A stretch of 64,000 nt of DNA from Brachybacterium avium (GCF_002216795.1 NZ_CP022316.1:186001-250000), one strand, 5' to 3'. Positions 1-12,131 are shown, counted from the stretch's first letter. Notes: a model not told the origin generated them from the sequence alone. Program-made: numbers and translations.

Positions 1-2
1 TG

Positions 3-623
3 GTCCACGCCGTGCTGCTCGAGCACGGCGCCTATCCCTCGACGCTCGGCTACCTGGGATTCGAGAAGTCCTGCTGCACCAGCCTGAACGAGGTGATCTG
101 CCACGGGATCCCCGACTCGACCGTCATGCAGTCCGGAGACATCCTCAACGTCGACGTCACCGCGTACCTGAACGGTGTGCACGGCGACTGCAACGCCACC
201 TTCCTGGTGGGTGAGGTCCATCCCCGAGCACAGGACCTGGTGGACAGGACCCATGAGGCGATGATGCGCGGCGTGAAGGTCGCCCGCCCCGGCCGCGAGG
301 TCAACGTGATCGGGCGCGTGATCGAGAAGTTCACCGCCCGCCACGGCCTGGAATCGGTGCGCGACTACACCGGGCACGGCGTCGCCGAAGGCTTCCACAA
401 CGGCCTGGTCATCCCCCACTACGACTCCGCACCGATGTTCGACGAGGTGATCGAGGAGGGCATGACCTTCACGATCGAACCGATGGTCACCCTCGGTTCC
501 CAGGGCTGGGAGCAGTGGGACGACGGCTGGACCGTGGTGACCAGGGACCGTTCCTTCACCGCGCAGTTCGAGCACACCATGCTGATCACCGGTGAGGGCC
601 CGGAGCTGCTGACGGTGGTCTGA
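3..623 (+). CDS. map: Methionine aminopeptidase type I, 5'-truncated by window edge
   Basis: Removes the initiator methionine from nascent proteins in the cytoplasm. The frame is open from base 3, so the N-terminus lies outside the window; about 206 residues are visible of a family usually 255-290 long. The five metal ligands of the pita-bread fold can be placed: Asp in NVDVT, Asp in HGDCNAT, His in YTGHGV, Glu in TIEPM and Glu in QFEHT. The stop codon sits inside a small inverted repeat (GTGGTC/GACCAC). The next gene, ppgK, lies 129 bp downstream on the same strand with its own ribosome binding site. Identification is secure; only the start is missing. Confidence 0.95.
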   Translation, partial: VHAVLLEHGAYPSTLGYLGFEKSCCTSLNEVICHGIPDSTVMQSGDILNVDVTAYLNGVHGDCNATFLVGEVHPRAQDLVDRTHEAMMRGVKVARPGREVNVIGRVIEKFTARHGLESVRDYTGHGVAEGFHNGLVIPHYDSAPMFDEVIEEGMTFTIEPMVTLGSQGWEQWDDGWTVVTRDRSFTAQFEHTMLITGEGPELLTVV

Positions 624-752
624 GACCACCACGTGAACCGTCCCTGCGAGGATCCGGTGCACGGGTATCGTGGGCGGCCGTGAGCACCGCGGCTGTCGGT
701 GCATCCCCCTGCAGGGCGTTCTCGCGCCCGCCCACTGCACACAGGAGACGCG

Positions 753-1580
753 ATGAGCAAGAAGGCCTTCGGCATCGACATCGGCGGGAGCGGCATCAAG
801 GGGGCGCCGGTGGATCTGTCCACCGGCGAGCTCGCCGCCGACAGGGTGCGGATCCCCACCCCGCAGCCCTCCACCCCGGAGGCTGTGGCCGATACGGTCG
901 CCGAGCTCATCGGCTCCTTCGACGTCGGCACCGACATGCCGGTGGGCGTCACCTTCCCCGCCGTGATCCAGGCCGGGGTCGCCCAGACCGCCGCGAACGT
1001 CGACAAGTCCTGGATCGGGACGGACGTCGACGCACTGCTCACCGAGCGCACCGGTCATGACGTCTTCGTGGTCAACGACGCCGACGCGGCCGGGATCGCC
1101 GAGATGAAGTACGGCGCCGGGCGCGGCACCTCCGGAGTGGTCCAGGTGATCACCCTGGGCACCGGCGTGGGCAGCGCGACCTTCGTGGACGGCACCCTGG
1201 TCCCGAACACGGAGCTCGGCCATCTGCTGCTGCACGGGGATTCCGCCGAGCGCTACATGGCCAGCTCCATCAAGGAGGAGCAGGATCTGGACTGGGAGAC
1301 CTGGGCCGGACGGCTCCAGGAGTACTTCTCCCACCTCGAGTTCCTCTTCAGCCCCACCCGCATCATCATCGGCGGCGGGGTCTCGAAGAAGCACAAGCAC
1401 TTCCTGCCGCTGCTGAACCTGAAGACCGAGATCGTGCCGGCGAAGCTGCGCAACGAGGCCGGCATCGTCGGCGCCGCGGTGCTCGCCCATCGCGAGGAGA
1501 AGACCCTGCTGAAGGCCGAGAAGAAGGCGGAGAAGTCCGCGGAGAAGAAAGAGCGGGCCAAGCGCGAGGCGGCGAAGTAG
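753..1580 (+). CDS. ppgK: Polyphosphate glucokinase (ROK-type)
   Basis: Phosphorylates glucose to glucose-6-phosphate using inorganic polyphosphate (often also ATP), a characteristic actinobacterial enzyme. The 275-residue product begins with the phosphate-binding motif [11 protein letters not shown] (about residues 6-16) and carries LGTGVG and NTELGH motifs typical of PPGK. The ATG at 753 is chosen because AGGAGA lies just upstream (743-748) and the motif then sits at the N-terminus, as in the family; an earlier in-frame start at 699 adds an unconserved segment. The last 25 residues are an unusually Lys/Glu/Ala-rich tail. A strong hairpin follows the stop. Confidence 0.93.
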   Translation: MSKKAFGIDIGGSGIKGAPVDLSTGELAADRVRIPTPQPSTPEAVADTVAELIGSFDVGTDMPVGVTFPAVIQAGVAQTAANVDKSWIGTDVDALLTERTGHDVFVVNDADAAGIAEMKYGAGRGTSGVVQVITLGTGVGSATFVDGTLVPNTELGHLLLHGDSAERYMASSIKEEQDLDWETWAGRLQEYFSHLEFLFSPTRIIIGGGVSKKHKHFLPLLNLKTEIVPAKLRNEAGIVGAAVLAHREEKTLLKAEKKAEKSAEKKERAKREAAK

Positions 1581-1588
1581 CCGCGGCG

Positions 1589-1625
1589 CGCCCCTCGCAC
1601 CGCATCCCGTGCGGGGCGAGGGGCG
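1589..1625. terminator. Hairpin between ppgK and rnpB
   Basis: Two 16-base arms (1589-1604 and 1610-1625) pair with one mismatch around a 5-base loop. It lies between the converging ppgK and rnpB genes and overlaps the RNase P RNA 3' end, so it may stop transcription from both sides. There is no T-tract, which is usual in high-GC actinobacteria. Confidence 0.7.
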
Positions 1626-1990
1626 GACCAGCCGGCCTGTAAGCCGGGTTCTGTGATCGGCAGCCATCCCTCTACGGTCGCCGTTGCCGACGACCTCCAG
1701 CGGTCCACCCGGGAACTCGGGCCGGCGCCCTCGAACATTCCCTGTCTGACCTTGCTCCCGGTGGGGTTTACCGTGCCGACCTCGTCACCGAGGCCGCGGT
1801 GGTCTCTTACACCACCCTTTCACCCTTACCGCCGCGCCCCGAGGGGTGCGGCGGCGGTCTGCTCTCTGTGGCACTGTCCCGCGGATCACTCCGGGTGGGA
1901 GTTACCCACCACCGTGCCGGATGGAGCCCGGACTTTCCTCGGCCACGGGAGCGGAGTCCCGTGGACGCGGCTGCCCGGCCGACTGGTCCG
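1623..1990 (-). ncRNA. rnpB: RNase P RNA, bacterial class A
   Basis: Catalytic RNA that matures tRNA 5' ends. Read on the minus strand, the 5' region holds the universally conserved P4 segment GAGGAAAGTCCGGGCTCC (around 1930-1948), and the 3' region holds AGAGGGATGGCTGCC and ACAGAACCCGGCTTACAGG (around 1640-1680), the pairing partners and tRNA 3'-end contact region. The terminal helix P1 closes: the bases at 1985-1990 pair with those at 1625-1630. Length is about 368 nt, normal for the class. Exact ends are estimated from P1. Confidence 0.95.
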
Positions 1991-2104
1991 GAGGCAGTCT
2001 ACGACGACCGTCGCGGCCTCCGCGCATCACCGGGCCCCGAGCACGTGCGCAAGGTCTCCCCACACCTGCCGGGCCCGCCGACGCGGACCGCCCAGAATGG
2101 ACGG

Positions 2105-2884
2105 ATGCTGATCATGCTGCCGCCCTCGGAGACCAAGACCCGCCCGTCAGAGGTCGACGGCGCACCCCTTGACCTCGATGCGATGAGCCTGCCGCAGCTG
2201 GGCGGGGCACGGGCCACGATGCTGCGGGCCGCCCAGCGCACCGCCGCCGGACCCGAGGCCGCCGCGCACCTGGGGGTGCCCGCCTCGGCCCCCGAACTGG
2301 TGGGGCGCATGCTGCATCTGGAGCAGGAGCCGACGGCGCCGCCCCTGGCGGTCTACTCCGGGGTGCTGTACGACCAGCTGCCGCCCGATCTCGTGCCTGC
2401 CCAGGACCGGGACGTGCTGATCCAGAGCGCGCTGTTCGGTCTCGTGGATGCTTTCGAGGACCGGATCCCCGCCTACCGCCTCTCCAACGGCTCCTCGCTC
2501 TCGCGCCTGGGGAAGGCCGGGTCCTGGTGGGCCAAGCAGCTGCGTCCCGTGGCCTCCGAGCTGCGGTCCGTGCAGGCCCGCAGCGCCTCCCCGCTGATCA
2601 TCGACTGCCGCTCCGGTGGCTATCGCTCGATGATGTCTCTGCGCAGCGGGGACGGGGTGCGGGTGCTGGAGGTCGCGCCGGTGCAGGAGCGGGCCGGGAT
2701 GCGCAAGGTGATCTCGCACGACGCCAAGCGGTACCGCGGCCTGGTGACCCAGGTGCTGCTGGAGCTGGACCGGGCACCGGGCACCGCCGAGGGCGTCGCC
2801 GAGGCTGTCGGTCAGGAACTGGGCGGGCAGCTGGGGGTCGAGCTCGACGGGGACAAGCTGGTGGTCGTGGACCGCGTGGACTGA
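2105..2884 (+). CDS. yaaA: Peroxide stress protein YaaA family (DUF328)
   Basis: YaaA limits free iron and so protects DNA and proteins during peroxide stress in E. coli; the biochemical activity is DNA-binding-like and not fully settled. The 259-residue product starts MLIMLPPSETKT, the family's N-terminal signature, and ends with the conserved SHDAKRYRGLVT block near residues 199-210. The ATG at 2105 is preferred over the much longer in-frame extension, which would run through the RNase P RNA promoter area; a second ATG at 2114 is an alternative. The gene converges on the Nif3-family gene with only 15 bp between the stops. Confidence 0.9.
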   Translation: MLIMLPPSETKTRPSEVDGAPLDLDAMSLPQLGGARATMLRAAQRTAAGPEAAAHLGVPASAPELVGRMLHLEQEPTAPPLAVYSGVLYDQLPPDLVPAQDRDVLIQSALFGLVDAFEDRIPAYRLSNGSSLSRLGKAGSWWAKQLRPVASELRSVQARSASPLIIDCRSGGYRSMMSLRSGDGVRVLEVAPVQERAGMRKVISHDAKRYRGLVTQVLLELDRAPGTAEGVAEAVGQELGGQLGVELDGDKLVVVDRVD

Positions 2885-2899
2885 GACCCGCCCGGCGTT

Positions 2900-3774
2900 T
2901 CAGGGGAGGCGGCCGCCCCAGGGATCGGTGGTGTGCGCGCTGATCAGCACCTCGAGGCCGGGGATCGCGGAGACCAGCAGCTCCTGGGCGAGCGGCAGCC
3001 AGAGCGCCTCGCTCGCGGCGTGCGGGACGTCGATCAGGGCCGGCACCGCAGCCGGGTCGGCCGCGGATTCCAGGTGCTCGAGCGCGGGGTGGTGGCGGAG
3101 GTCGGAGGAGATGTACACGTCGGCCTCGACGGCGCTGGCCGCCTCGAGGAAGGAGTCCCCTGCGCCGGGGCAGATGGCGACCGTGCGCACCTCCCGTGCG
3201 GCGTCACCGGTGTGCAGGATCCCGCGGGCGGTGGCAGGCACATGGTCCGCGATCACAGCGGCCAGCTGCCCCACGGTGGTGGGCTCGGTCAGGGCCCCGA
3301 CGGCGCCCAGACCGAAACGGCTCGAGCCGTGCGCGGCCTCTTCCGGCAGCTCCCCCGGCACCAACGGCCGCGGCTCCTGCAGATCCAGCAGCGAGAGCCA
3401 GGCCCCGACCGTGCCGCGGGTGGAGCGGTCCACGTTGGTGTGCCCGCACCACAGCGCGGCACCGTGGCGGAGCAGATGCGTGACCACGGCGCCCTTGCCC
3501 TCGTCGGCGGGCAGGGCGCTCACTCCCCGCAGGAGCAGCGGATGGTGCGTGATCAGCATCTCCGCGTCGCGGTCGACGGCCTCGCGGGCCACCGCGAGGG
3601 TCGGGTCCACCGCCAGCAGCACCCGGTGCACGGCGGCGGCCCGCTCCCCCAGCACCAGGCCCACCTGGTCCCAGGGCTCCGCCCATCGCGGGGGGTAGGC
3701 GGCTTCGAGCACTTCGGTCACGGAGGCGACGGTGGCGGCGTCGGCAGCGGCGGTGGGAGAAGCGGCCATCTTGC

Positions 3775-3778
<4 letters not shown>
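2900..3778 (-). CDS. Nif3-like dinuclear metal centre hexameric protein (YbgI family)
   Basis: Conserved protein forming a hexameric toroid with a two-metal site; its substrate is not established, although it is often described as a GTP cyclohydrolase I type 2/NIF3 protein. The 292-residue product shows the family metal-binding segments LITHHPLLL (near residue 80), CGHTNVDRS and, toward the C-terminus, SDLRHHPALE. It is the last gene of the sufS-sufU-nif3 operon: a GTG start at 3778 overlaps the sufU stop by 4 bp, which suggests translational coupling; an internal ATG at 3769 is an alternative. Linkage to Fe-S assembly genes hints at a metal-related role, but that is inference. Confidence 0.88.
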
Positions 3779-6090
<2,312 letters not shown>

Positions 6091-6124
6091 GGGCGGGGGC
6101 GCACCCCCGTGACCGCGGCGGCGG

Positions 6125-6544
6125 TCAGTTGGTGCGGCTCGCCAGGCGGGTACCGGTCCAGTCCGCGGCCAGATTCATCGAGCTCATGACTCGCAGACCG
6201 GCGATCCCGGCGCTCTCCTGGATGTCTCCGGGCATCACGTGCCCGTCGCGACCCGCCTTGGGGGTCAGCACCCAGACGGGGGCACCGGCATCGATGTTGC
6301 GCAGGGTGTCGACCATGGCGTCGGTGAGGTCACCGTCGCCCTCGCGCCACCACAGCACGACGGCGTCCACGATCTCCTGGGTGTCCTCGTCCTCGAGCTC
6401 CTCACCGATGAGGTCCTCGATCGCATCACGCAGATCGAGATCGACATCATCGTCGTAGCCGATCTCCTGCACGATCTGACCCGAGGTGAAACCCAGCGCC
6501 TCGGACAGGGAGCTGGACGAAGGGGCGTCGGCCGACGGTGACAA
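6125..6544 (-). CDS. DUF3052 family protein
   Basis: Actinobacterial family of unknown function; the 139-residue product is acidic, with a DDDVDLDLRDAIEDLIGEELEDED stretch split over residues 30-55 and a WWREGDGDLTDAMVDTL segment that is typical. The TTG at 6544 is selected because AAGGAG stands 7 nt upstream and the product then starts MSPSADAP; a longer GTG/ATG version would include a hydrophobic but unconserved leader translated from the 5' UTR. Divergent from aceE. The -10-like TAGACT on the minus strand (6632-6637) adjoins a perfect palindrome. Confidence 0.88.
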   Translation of the reverse strand: MSPSADAPSSSSLSEALGFTSGQIVQEIGYDDDVDLDLRDAIEDLIGEELEDEDTQEIVDAVVLWWREGDGDLTDAMVDTLRNIDAGAPVWVLTPKAGRDGHVMPGDIQESAGIAGLRVMSSMNLAADWTGTRLASRTN

Positions 6545-6856
6545 GAAGGAACTCCTTACAAACGGGGGCAAAGCAGGTAAGGCCAGCGGCCAGAAGGGCA
6601 CAGTGCCCCTAAGGTCGGATGGCGCGCGGCCGAGTCTATGTCACGTGACACCGGTGCGCATCACGGGACCGGAGTCCCGATCCGGGCGGCTCCGCTCCGT
6701 GATGTCCTGTGTGTCACAGATGAGACGGGAGTGTGGAGGTCCCGCGCCGCCACGGCGACGGTAGGCTTGCCTGCACCGAGGCCGAAGGAGCCGGGCCCAC
6801 AGGCGATCCTCAGCTCCCACGGCCGGTCCGTCGCCTCCCGTAGAGAGAAGGACAGT
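6545..6856. promoter_or_regulatory. Divergent promoter region, DUF3052 / aceE
   Basis: This 312-bp gene-free stretch holds a perfect 12-bp palindrome TGTCACGTGACA (6639-6650) touching a minus-strand -10-like TAGACT (6632-6637) for the DUF3052 gene; a small hairpin CGGGAC-CGGA-GTCCCG (6664-6679); an inverted repeat CTGTG-TGT-CACAG (6707-6719); and a plus-strand -10-like TAGGCT (6762-6767) likely used by aceE. The palindromes are candidate operators; no regulator can be named. Confidence 0.5.
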
Positions 6857-9601
6857 GTGACTTCGCACGAGACTCCTCGTCCCATCGGCATCAATCTGCC
6901 GAGCCATGCCCAGGATCCGGATCCGGAAGAGACCCGGGAATGGCTGGATTCGTTCGACGGTCTCGTCGAGCACCGCGGCCCCGAGCGCGCCTCTGAGATC
7001 GTCCAGAGCGTGATCCAGCACGCGCGCGAGGAGGACATCCACCTCCCCGAGTCGCTGACCACGGACTACGTCAACACGATCGACGCGGATCAGCAGCCGG
7101 AGTATCCCGGTGACCCCGAGCTCGAGAAGGAGCTGCGGAACATCAACCGCTGGAACGCGGCGATGGTCGTGCATCGCGCGCAGGCCCCCGGCATCGGCGT
7201 GGGCGGGCACCTCTCCAGCTACGCCTCGATCGCCACCATGTACGAGGTCGGCTTCAACCACTTCTTCCGCGGACGGAACCATCCCGGCGGCGGAGACCAC
7301 GTCTTCTTCCAGGGTCATGCCTCCCCCGGCATCTACTCCCGCGCGTTCATGATGGGCCGCCTCTCCCAGGAGGATCTCGACGGCTTCCGCCAGGAGGTCT
7401 CCAGCGAGCACGGCATGCCCTCCTACCCGCATCCGCGCGCGATGAAGGACTTCTGGGAGTTCCCGACCGTATCGATGGGCATCGGCCCGGTCGCCGCGAT
7501 CGAGCAGGCCTCCTTCGACCGCTACCTGCAGAACCGCGGGCTGAAGGACACCAGCGAGCAGCACACCTGGGCCTTCCTCGGCGACGGCGAGATGGATGAG
7601 GTCGAGTCCCGCGGTGCGTTGCACATCGCCGCCAAGGAGCACCTGGACAACCTCACGTTCGTGGTCAACTGCAACCTGCAGCGCCTGGACGGCCCGGTCC
7701 GCGGCAACGGCAAGATCATCCAGGAGCTGGAGAGCCAGTTCCGCGGCGCCGGCTGGAACGTCATCAAGGTGATCTGGGGTGCCGGCTGGGATCCGCTGCT
7801 GGAGAAGTCCACCGACGGCGCGCTGATCGACCTGATGAACGCCACCCCGGACGGCGACTACCAGACCTACCGGGCCGAGGACGGCGCCTTCATCCGGGAC
7901 AACTTCTTCGGTCGCGATCCGCGCACGAAGGCTCTGGTCGAGGACCTCTCCGACGAGGACATCTGGTGGAAGCTCAACCGCGGCGGTCACGACGCGAAGA
8001 AGATCTACTCCGCGTTCAAGCAGGCCACCGAGGCCAACGGCAAGCCCACCGTGATCCTCGCCCACACCGTCAAGGGCTATCGCCTGGGCAAGAACTTCGC
8101 AGGCCGCAACGCGACCCACCAGATGAAGAAGTTCACCCTCGAGGACCTCAAGGCGCTGCGCGACACCCTGCGCATCCCGATCAGCGACGAGCAGCTCGAG
8201 TCCGGCAGCGTCTACGACGCCCCGTTCTACCTGCCCGACGACGACGCACCGGTGATGAAGTACCTCAAGGAGCACCGTGCGGCCCTCGGCGGCCCGGTCC
8301 CCTCGCGCCGCACCGAGCACAAGCCGCTCAACCTGCCCGGCGACAAGGCCTACGAGGTCGTCAAGCGCGGTTCCGGCAAGCAGGAGATCGCCTCGACGAT
8401 GGCTCTGGTGCGCCTGCTGAAGGACCTCATGCGGGACAAGGAGACCGGCAAGCGCTGGGTGCCGATCGTCCCCGACGAGGCCCGCACCTTCGGCATGGAC
8501 TCGCTGTTCCCGACGGCCAAGATCTACAACCCCGACGGTCAGAACTACCTGTCCGTGGACCGCGACCTGCTGCTGGCCTACAAGGAGTCCACCTCCGGCC
8601 AGATCAAGCACATGGGCATCAACGAGATCAGCTCCACCGCAGCGTTCACCGCGGCCGGCACCTCGTACGCCACGCATGACTTCCCGATGATCCCGTTCTA
8701 CATCTTCTACTCGATGTTCGGGTTCCAGCGCACCGGCGACTTCTTCTGGGCCGCCGGGGATCAGATGGCCAAGGGCTTCGTGATCGGTGCGACCGCGGGC
8801 AAGACCACGCTCGCCGGCGAGGGCCTGCAGCACATGGACGGCCACTCCCCGATCCTGGCCTCCACGAACCCCGGCGCGGTCATCTACGACCCCATCTACG
8901 GGTACGAGCTGGGACACATCATCCGCGACGGCCTGCAGCGCATGTACGGCGAGGACGACCGCACGGACGAGGTCTTCTACTACATCACGGTCTACAACGA
9001 GCCGATGGTGCAGCCGAAGGAGCCGGAGAACCTGGACGTCGAGGGTCTGCTCAAGGGCATGTACCTGCTCGAGCCCAAGCCCGAGGGCGAGGGCCCCGAG
9101 GCGCAGCTGCTGGCGTCCGGCGTCGGTGTGCCGTGGGCGCTGCACGCCCGTGAGCTGCTGGCGGAGGACTGGGGCGTCAACGCCAACGTCTGGTCGGTGA
9201 CCTCGTGGACCGAGATGCGCAAGGAGGCCCTGGAGGTCGAGAAGCACAATCTCCTGAACCCCGAGGACCAGCGCACCCCGTGGATCTCCCAGCGTCTCGA
9301 GGACGTCCAGGGGCCCTTCGTCGCCACCTCCGACTACGACTACCTGGTCCCGGACATGATCCGCGAGTGGGTCCCGGGCCGCTACGGCGTGCTCGGTGCT
9401 GACGGCTGGGGCTTCTCGGACACCCGGCCCGCCGCCCGCCGCTACCTGAAGATCGATGCGCACTCGATGGTCGTCAAGGCTCTCCAGCTGCTCGCCCAGG
9501 AGGGCAAGGTGGACCCGTCGGTGGTCCGTCAGGCCATCGACAAGTACGACCTGACGAACGTGAACGCCGGGCAGTCCGGCTCGTTCGGCGGCGAGTCCTG
9601 A
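6857..9601 (+). CDS. aceE: Pyruvate dehydrogenase E1 component, homodimeric type
   Basis: Thiamine-diphosphate-dependent decarboxylation of pyruvate and reductive acetylation of the E2 lipoyl domain, feeding acetyl-CoA to the TCA cycle and fatty acid synthesis. The 914-residue product matches the single-chain AceE type (about 900-930 in actinobacteria). The ThDP motif is clear: [12 protein letters not shown] followed by [17 protein letters not shown] around residues 245-285; [19 protein letters not shown] and YEPMVQP-like segments also fit. GTG at 6857 has GAAGGA 4 nt upstream. The next gene is fabD, but a 17-bp terminator hairpin separates them, so aceE is probably transcribed alone. Confidence 0.97.
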   Translation: MTSHETPRPIGINLPSHAQDPDPEETREWLDSFDGLVEHRGPERASEIVQSVIQHAREEDIHLPESLTTDYVNTIDADQQPEYPGDPELEKELRNINRWNAAMVVHRAQAPGIGVGGHLSSYASIATMYEVGFNHFFRGRNHPGGGDHVFFQGHASPGIYSRAFMMGRLSQEDLDGFRQEVSSEHGMPSYPHPRAMKDFWEFPTVSMGIGPVAAIEQASFDRYLQNRGLKDTSEQHTWAFLGDGEMDEVESRGALHIAAKEHLDNLTFVVNCNLQRLDGPVRGNGKIIQELESQFRGAGWNVIKVIWGAGWDPLLEKSTDGALIDLMNATPDGDYQTYRAEDGAFIRDNFFGRDPRTKALVEDLSDEDIWWKLNRGGHDAKKIYSAFKQATEANGKPTVILAHTVKGYRLGKNFAGRNATHQMKKFTLEDLKALRDTLRIPISDEQLESGSVYDAPFYLPDDDAPVMKYLKEHRAALGGPVPSRRTEHKPLNLPGDKAYEVVKRGSGKQEIASTMALVRLLKDLMRDKETGKRWVPIVPDEARTFGMDSLFPTAKIYNPDGQNYLSVDRDLLLAYKESTSGQIKHMGINEISSTAAFTAAGTSYATHDFPMIPFYIFYSMFGFQRTGDFFWAAGDQMAKGFVIGATAGKTTLAGEGLQHMDGHSPILASTNPGAVIYDPIYGYELGHIIRDGLQRMYGEDDRTDEVFYYITVYNEPMVQPKEPENLDVEGLLKGMYLLEPKPEGEGPEAQLLASGVGVPWALHARELLAEDWGVNANVWSVTSWTEMRKEALEVEKHNLLNPEDQRTPWISQRLEDVQGPFVATSDYDYLVPDMIREWVPGRYGVLGADGWGFSDTRPAARRYLKIDAHSMVVKALQLLAQEGKVDPSVVRQAIDKYDLTNVNAGQSGSFGGES

Positions 9602-9606
9602 TCATC

Positions 9607-9646
9607 CCGTCGGGCCGCCCGTCCTCGGCGACGGGCGGCCCGACGG
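9607..9646 (+). terminator. Terminator after aceE
   Basis: Perfect 17-bp stem (9607-9623 with 9630-9646), 6-base loop, followed by a pyrimidine run TCCTTTCC. Starts 6 bp after the aceE stop. Confidence 0.85.
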
Positions 9647-9715
9647 TCCTTTCCGCCATCGGCCCGTCTCGCCATCCGAGCGGGCCGTCCCCGTCTCTCT
9701 CCCCTGGAGGTCCCT

Positions 9716-10669
9716 GTGCTCGCGATCGTCTGTCCCGGACAAGGGGCGCAGAAGCCCGGTTTCCTGAGTCCGTGGCGCGAGCTGCCCGGTGTCGCAGAAG
9801 CGCTCGCCTCGCTTTCGGAGCCGGCCGGCATCGACCTGCTCCGCCACGGCACCGAGTCCGATGCGGACACCATCCGTGATACCGCCGTGGCCCAGCCGCT
9901 GCTGGTGGCATCCGGCATCATCGCCGCCTCGGCCCTGTACCAGGGTGAGGGCCTCCCCTCGGCCGACGCGTTCGCCGGCCACAGCGTCGGCGAGCTGACC
10001 GCCGCCGCTCTGGCCGGGGTGCTCAGCAATGAGGATGCCATGCGTCTGGTCGCGGTCCGTTCGCAGGCGATGGCGAAGGCCGCCGCGGCTGAGCCCACCT
10101 CGATGGCCGCCGTCGTCGGCGGCGTGCGCGAGGACGTCGTGGCGACGATCGAGCGCCACGGCCTGCGCGCGGCCAATATCAACTCCGCCGCGCAGGTGGT
10201 CGCCGCGGGCACGACAGCCCAGATCGCTGCCCTCGCACAGGACGGGCCGGCCCGGGCCCGCGTGATCCCGCTGCAGGTCGCCGGAGCGTTCCACACCCCG
10301 CACATGGCCGGCGCCCGCGAGGAGCTCGCCGCCTTCGCCCCCCGCCTGAGGCCCCACGACCCGACGGTGCCGCTGATCTCCAACGCGAGCGGCGAGGTCA
10401 TCAGCTCCGGCGCCCGCTACCTCGAGCTGATCGTGGACCAGGTCGCCGCCCCCGTCGACTGGGAGGCCTGCATGGCGACGCTGCGTGACCGCGGGGTGAC
10501 CGCGATGATCGAGGTCGCTCCGGCCGGGACTCTGACCGGGCTGGCCAAGCGCGAGCTGAAGGGCATCGCCCTGGCGAACCTCAACACCCCCGATGACCTC
10601 GACGCCGCCCGCACCCTGGTGCGCGAGCATGCCGGCGCCGCTGCCGCCCACACCGCCCAGGAGAACTGA
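9716..10669 (+). CDS. fabD: Malonyl-CoA:ACP transacylase
   Basis: Loads malonyl groups onto acyl carrier protein for fatty acid elongation. The 317-residue product starts with the FabD signature VCPGQGAQKPG (residues 5-15); the nucleophile Ser90 is in GHSVGE, and the catalytic His is expected in GAFHTPHMAGA near residue 190. GTG at 9716 follows TGGAGG by 5 nt. It opens the fabD-fabH-acpP-fabF cluster, the standard actinobacterial type II FAS order; fabH starts 1 bp after its stop. Confidence 0.96.
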   Translation: MLAIVCPGQGAQKPGFLSPWRELPGVAEALASLSEPAGIDLLRHGTESDADTIRDTAVAQPLLVASGIIAASALYQGEGLPSADAFAGHSVGELTAAALAGVLSNEDAMRLVAVRSQAMAKAAAAEPTSMAAVVGGVREDVVATIERHGLRAANINSAAQVVAAGTTAQIAALAQDGPARARVIPLQVAGAFHTPHMAGAREELAAFAPRLRPHDPTVPLISNASGEVISSGARYLELIVDQVAAPVDWEACMATLRDRGVTAMIEVAPAGTLTGLAKRELKGIALANLNTPDDLDAARTLVREHAGAAAAHTAQEN

Positions 10670-10670
10670 C

Positions 10671-11672
10671 ATGGCCGTCTCCCTCGCCCCTCAGCCCACC
10701 GTCGCCGGATCCCGGGTCCTCGCCTACGGCGCCGCGCGCGGCGACCTCATCGTGCCCAATGATGACCTGGTCGGCCCGATCGACTCCTCGGACGAGTGGA
10801 TCCGCAAGCGCACCGGCATCATCACCCGTAAGCGGGCCAGCGCGGATGTCGGCGTCAAGGATCTCGCGCTCACCGCGGCGCGGGAGGCGATCGAGCGCTC
10901 CGGCATCGAGCTGGAGACGCTCGACGCGATCATCGTCTCCACCATCACCTTCCCGTACCAGACACCGTCGCTGGCCACGCTGCTGGCCGGTGAGCTGGGC
11001 CGTCCCGACGTCATCGCCTACGACATCTCCGCGGCCTGCGCCGGCTTCGCCTACGGGATCGGCCAGGCGGACTCGCTGATCCGCTCCGCGGCGGCCCGCA
11101 ACGTGCTGGTGATCGGCGCGGAGAAGCTCTCCGACGTCGTCTCCCCCACCGATCGCTCGATCTCCTTCCTGCTCGGCGACGGCGCGGGCGCCGCGATCGT
11201 CGGCCCGAGCGAGCAGCCGAAGATCGGCCCGACGGTGTGGGGCAGCGACGGCGAGCACTGGGGCACCATCCGGATGACGAACTCCCTCACCGACTTCCGT
11301 GACGGCAAGGGCGAATGGCCCACCCTCGAGCAGGACGGCCGCACCGTGTTCCGCTGGGCCGTCTGGCACACCGCGGAGAAGATCCGCGAGATGCTCGACA
11401 AGTCCGGCCTGACCGTCGAGGACATCGACGTGTTCGTGCCCCATCAGGCGAACATGCGCATCATCGACGAGCTCGCCAAGCAGCTGAAGCTGCCGGAGGA
11501 CGTCGTGATCGGTCGCGACATCGCCGAGACCGGCAACACCTCGGCCGCCTCCATCCCGCTGGCCACGCACCGGCTGATCGAGGAGGGCGCCGTCAAGAGC
11601 GGCGACGTGCTCGTGCAGTTCGGCTTCGGCGCGGGCCTCGCCTATGCCGGTCAGGTGCTGATCCTGCCCTGA
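10671..11672 (+). CDS. fabH: Beta-ketoacyl-ACP synthase III
   Basis: Condenses an acyl-CoA primer with malonyl-ACP to start fatty acid synthesis; in actinobacteria often accepts branched primers. The 333-residue product has the Cys-His-Asn triad: Cys123 in ISAACAGF, His in VPHQANMR (near 251) and Asn in TGNTSAAS (near 281). ATG at 10671 with AGGAGAA upstream, 1 bp after fabD, so translation is probably coupled. The in-frame upstream codons lie inside fabD and are rejected as a start. Confidence 0.96.
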   Translation: MAVSLAPQPTVAGSRVLAYGAARGDLIVPNDDLVGPIDSSDEWIRKRTGIITRKRASADVGVKDLALTAAREAIERSGIELETLDAIIVSTITFPYQTPSLATLLAGELGRPDVIAYDISAACAGFAYGIGQADSLIRSAAARNVLVIGAEKLSDVVSPTDRSISFLLGDGAGAAIVGPSEQPKIGPTVWGSDGEHWGTIRMTNSLTDFRDGKGEWPTLEQDGRTVFRWAVWHTAEKIREMLDKSGLTVEDIDVFVPHQANMRIIDELAKQLKLPEDVVIGRDIAETGNTSAASIPLATHRLIEEGAVKSGDVLVQFGFGAGLAYAGQVLILP

Positions 11673-11765
11673 TCCGGCCCCGATCCGCCCCGAAGGACTG
11701 TCAGCCGCGTCACGCCACGCGGCGGACACATTCCCCACCAGCCGGTTACTGCTCGGTAGCACGGG

Positions 11766-11771
11766 TAGTCT
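11766..11771 (+). promoter_or_regulatory. Possible -10 element before acpP
   Basis: TAGTCT stands 37 bp before the acpP start in the 136-bp gap after fabH. It would allow acpP to be transcribed more strongly than fabD-fabH, as expected for this abundant protein. No clear -35 is visible. Confidence 0.4.
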
Positions 11772-11808
11772 GTGACCGCCACACATCCGCACACCTGAAG
11801 GAGCATCC

Positions 11809-12057
11809 ATGGCACACACCGAGAACGAGATCCTCGAGGGCCTCGCCGAGATCGTGAACGAGGAGACCGGTGTCGCCACCGAGGACGTCAAGCTCGAGAA
11901 GTCCTTCACCGACGACCTCGACATCGACTCCATCTCGATGATGACCATCGTGGTCAACGCCGAGGAGAAGTTCGACGTCCGCATCCCCGACGAAGAGGTC
12001 AAGAACCTCGCCACCGTCGGCGACGCCGTCAAGTACATCGAGGGCGCTCAGAACTGA
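11809..12057 (+). CDS. acpP: Acyl carrier protein
   Basis: Carries growing acyl chains on a phosphopantetheine arm. The 82-residue acidic product has the attachment site Ser41 in DLDIDSISM (actinobacterial variant of DSL). GAAGGAG (11797-11803) precedes the ATG by 5 nt. It sits between fabH and fabF, with a promoter-like element upstream and a strong hairpin downstream, so it may be made in excess over its neighbours. Confidence 0.97.
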   Translation: MAHTENEILEGLAEIVNEETGVATEDVKLEKSFTDDLDIDSISMMTIVVNAEEKFDVRIPDEEVKNLATVGDAVKYIEGAQN

Positions 12058-12066
12058 GCCCCACCT

Positions 12067-12096
12067 GACGCCCGGGACGATCCCGTCCCGGGCGTC
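12067..12096 (+). terminator. Hairpin between acpP and fabF
   Basis: Perfect 13-bp stem (12067-12079 with 12084-12096) with a 4-base loop, 9 bp after the acpP stop. Likely a partial terminator or RNA-stabilising hairpin that sets the acpP to fabF ratio. Confidence 0.7.
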
Positions 12097-12131
12097 GCCG
12101 TTTCGCCAGACGCCCCGACCCGGAGGTCCGT

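Noticed and set aside
1799-2104. N-terminal extension of YaaA
   Set aside because: The extra 102 codons are open but run through the complement of the RNase P RNA gene, and the family signature starts exactly at 2105.
6641-9463. 940-codon open frame antisense to aceE
   Set aside because: Long antisense frames are expected at this GC level because the third-position bias of the real gene suppresses stops. The product has no domain, and the aceE reading is unambiguous.
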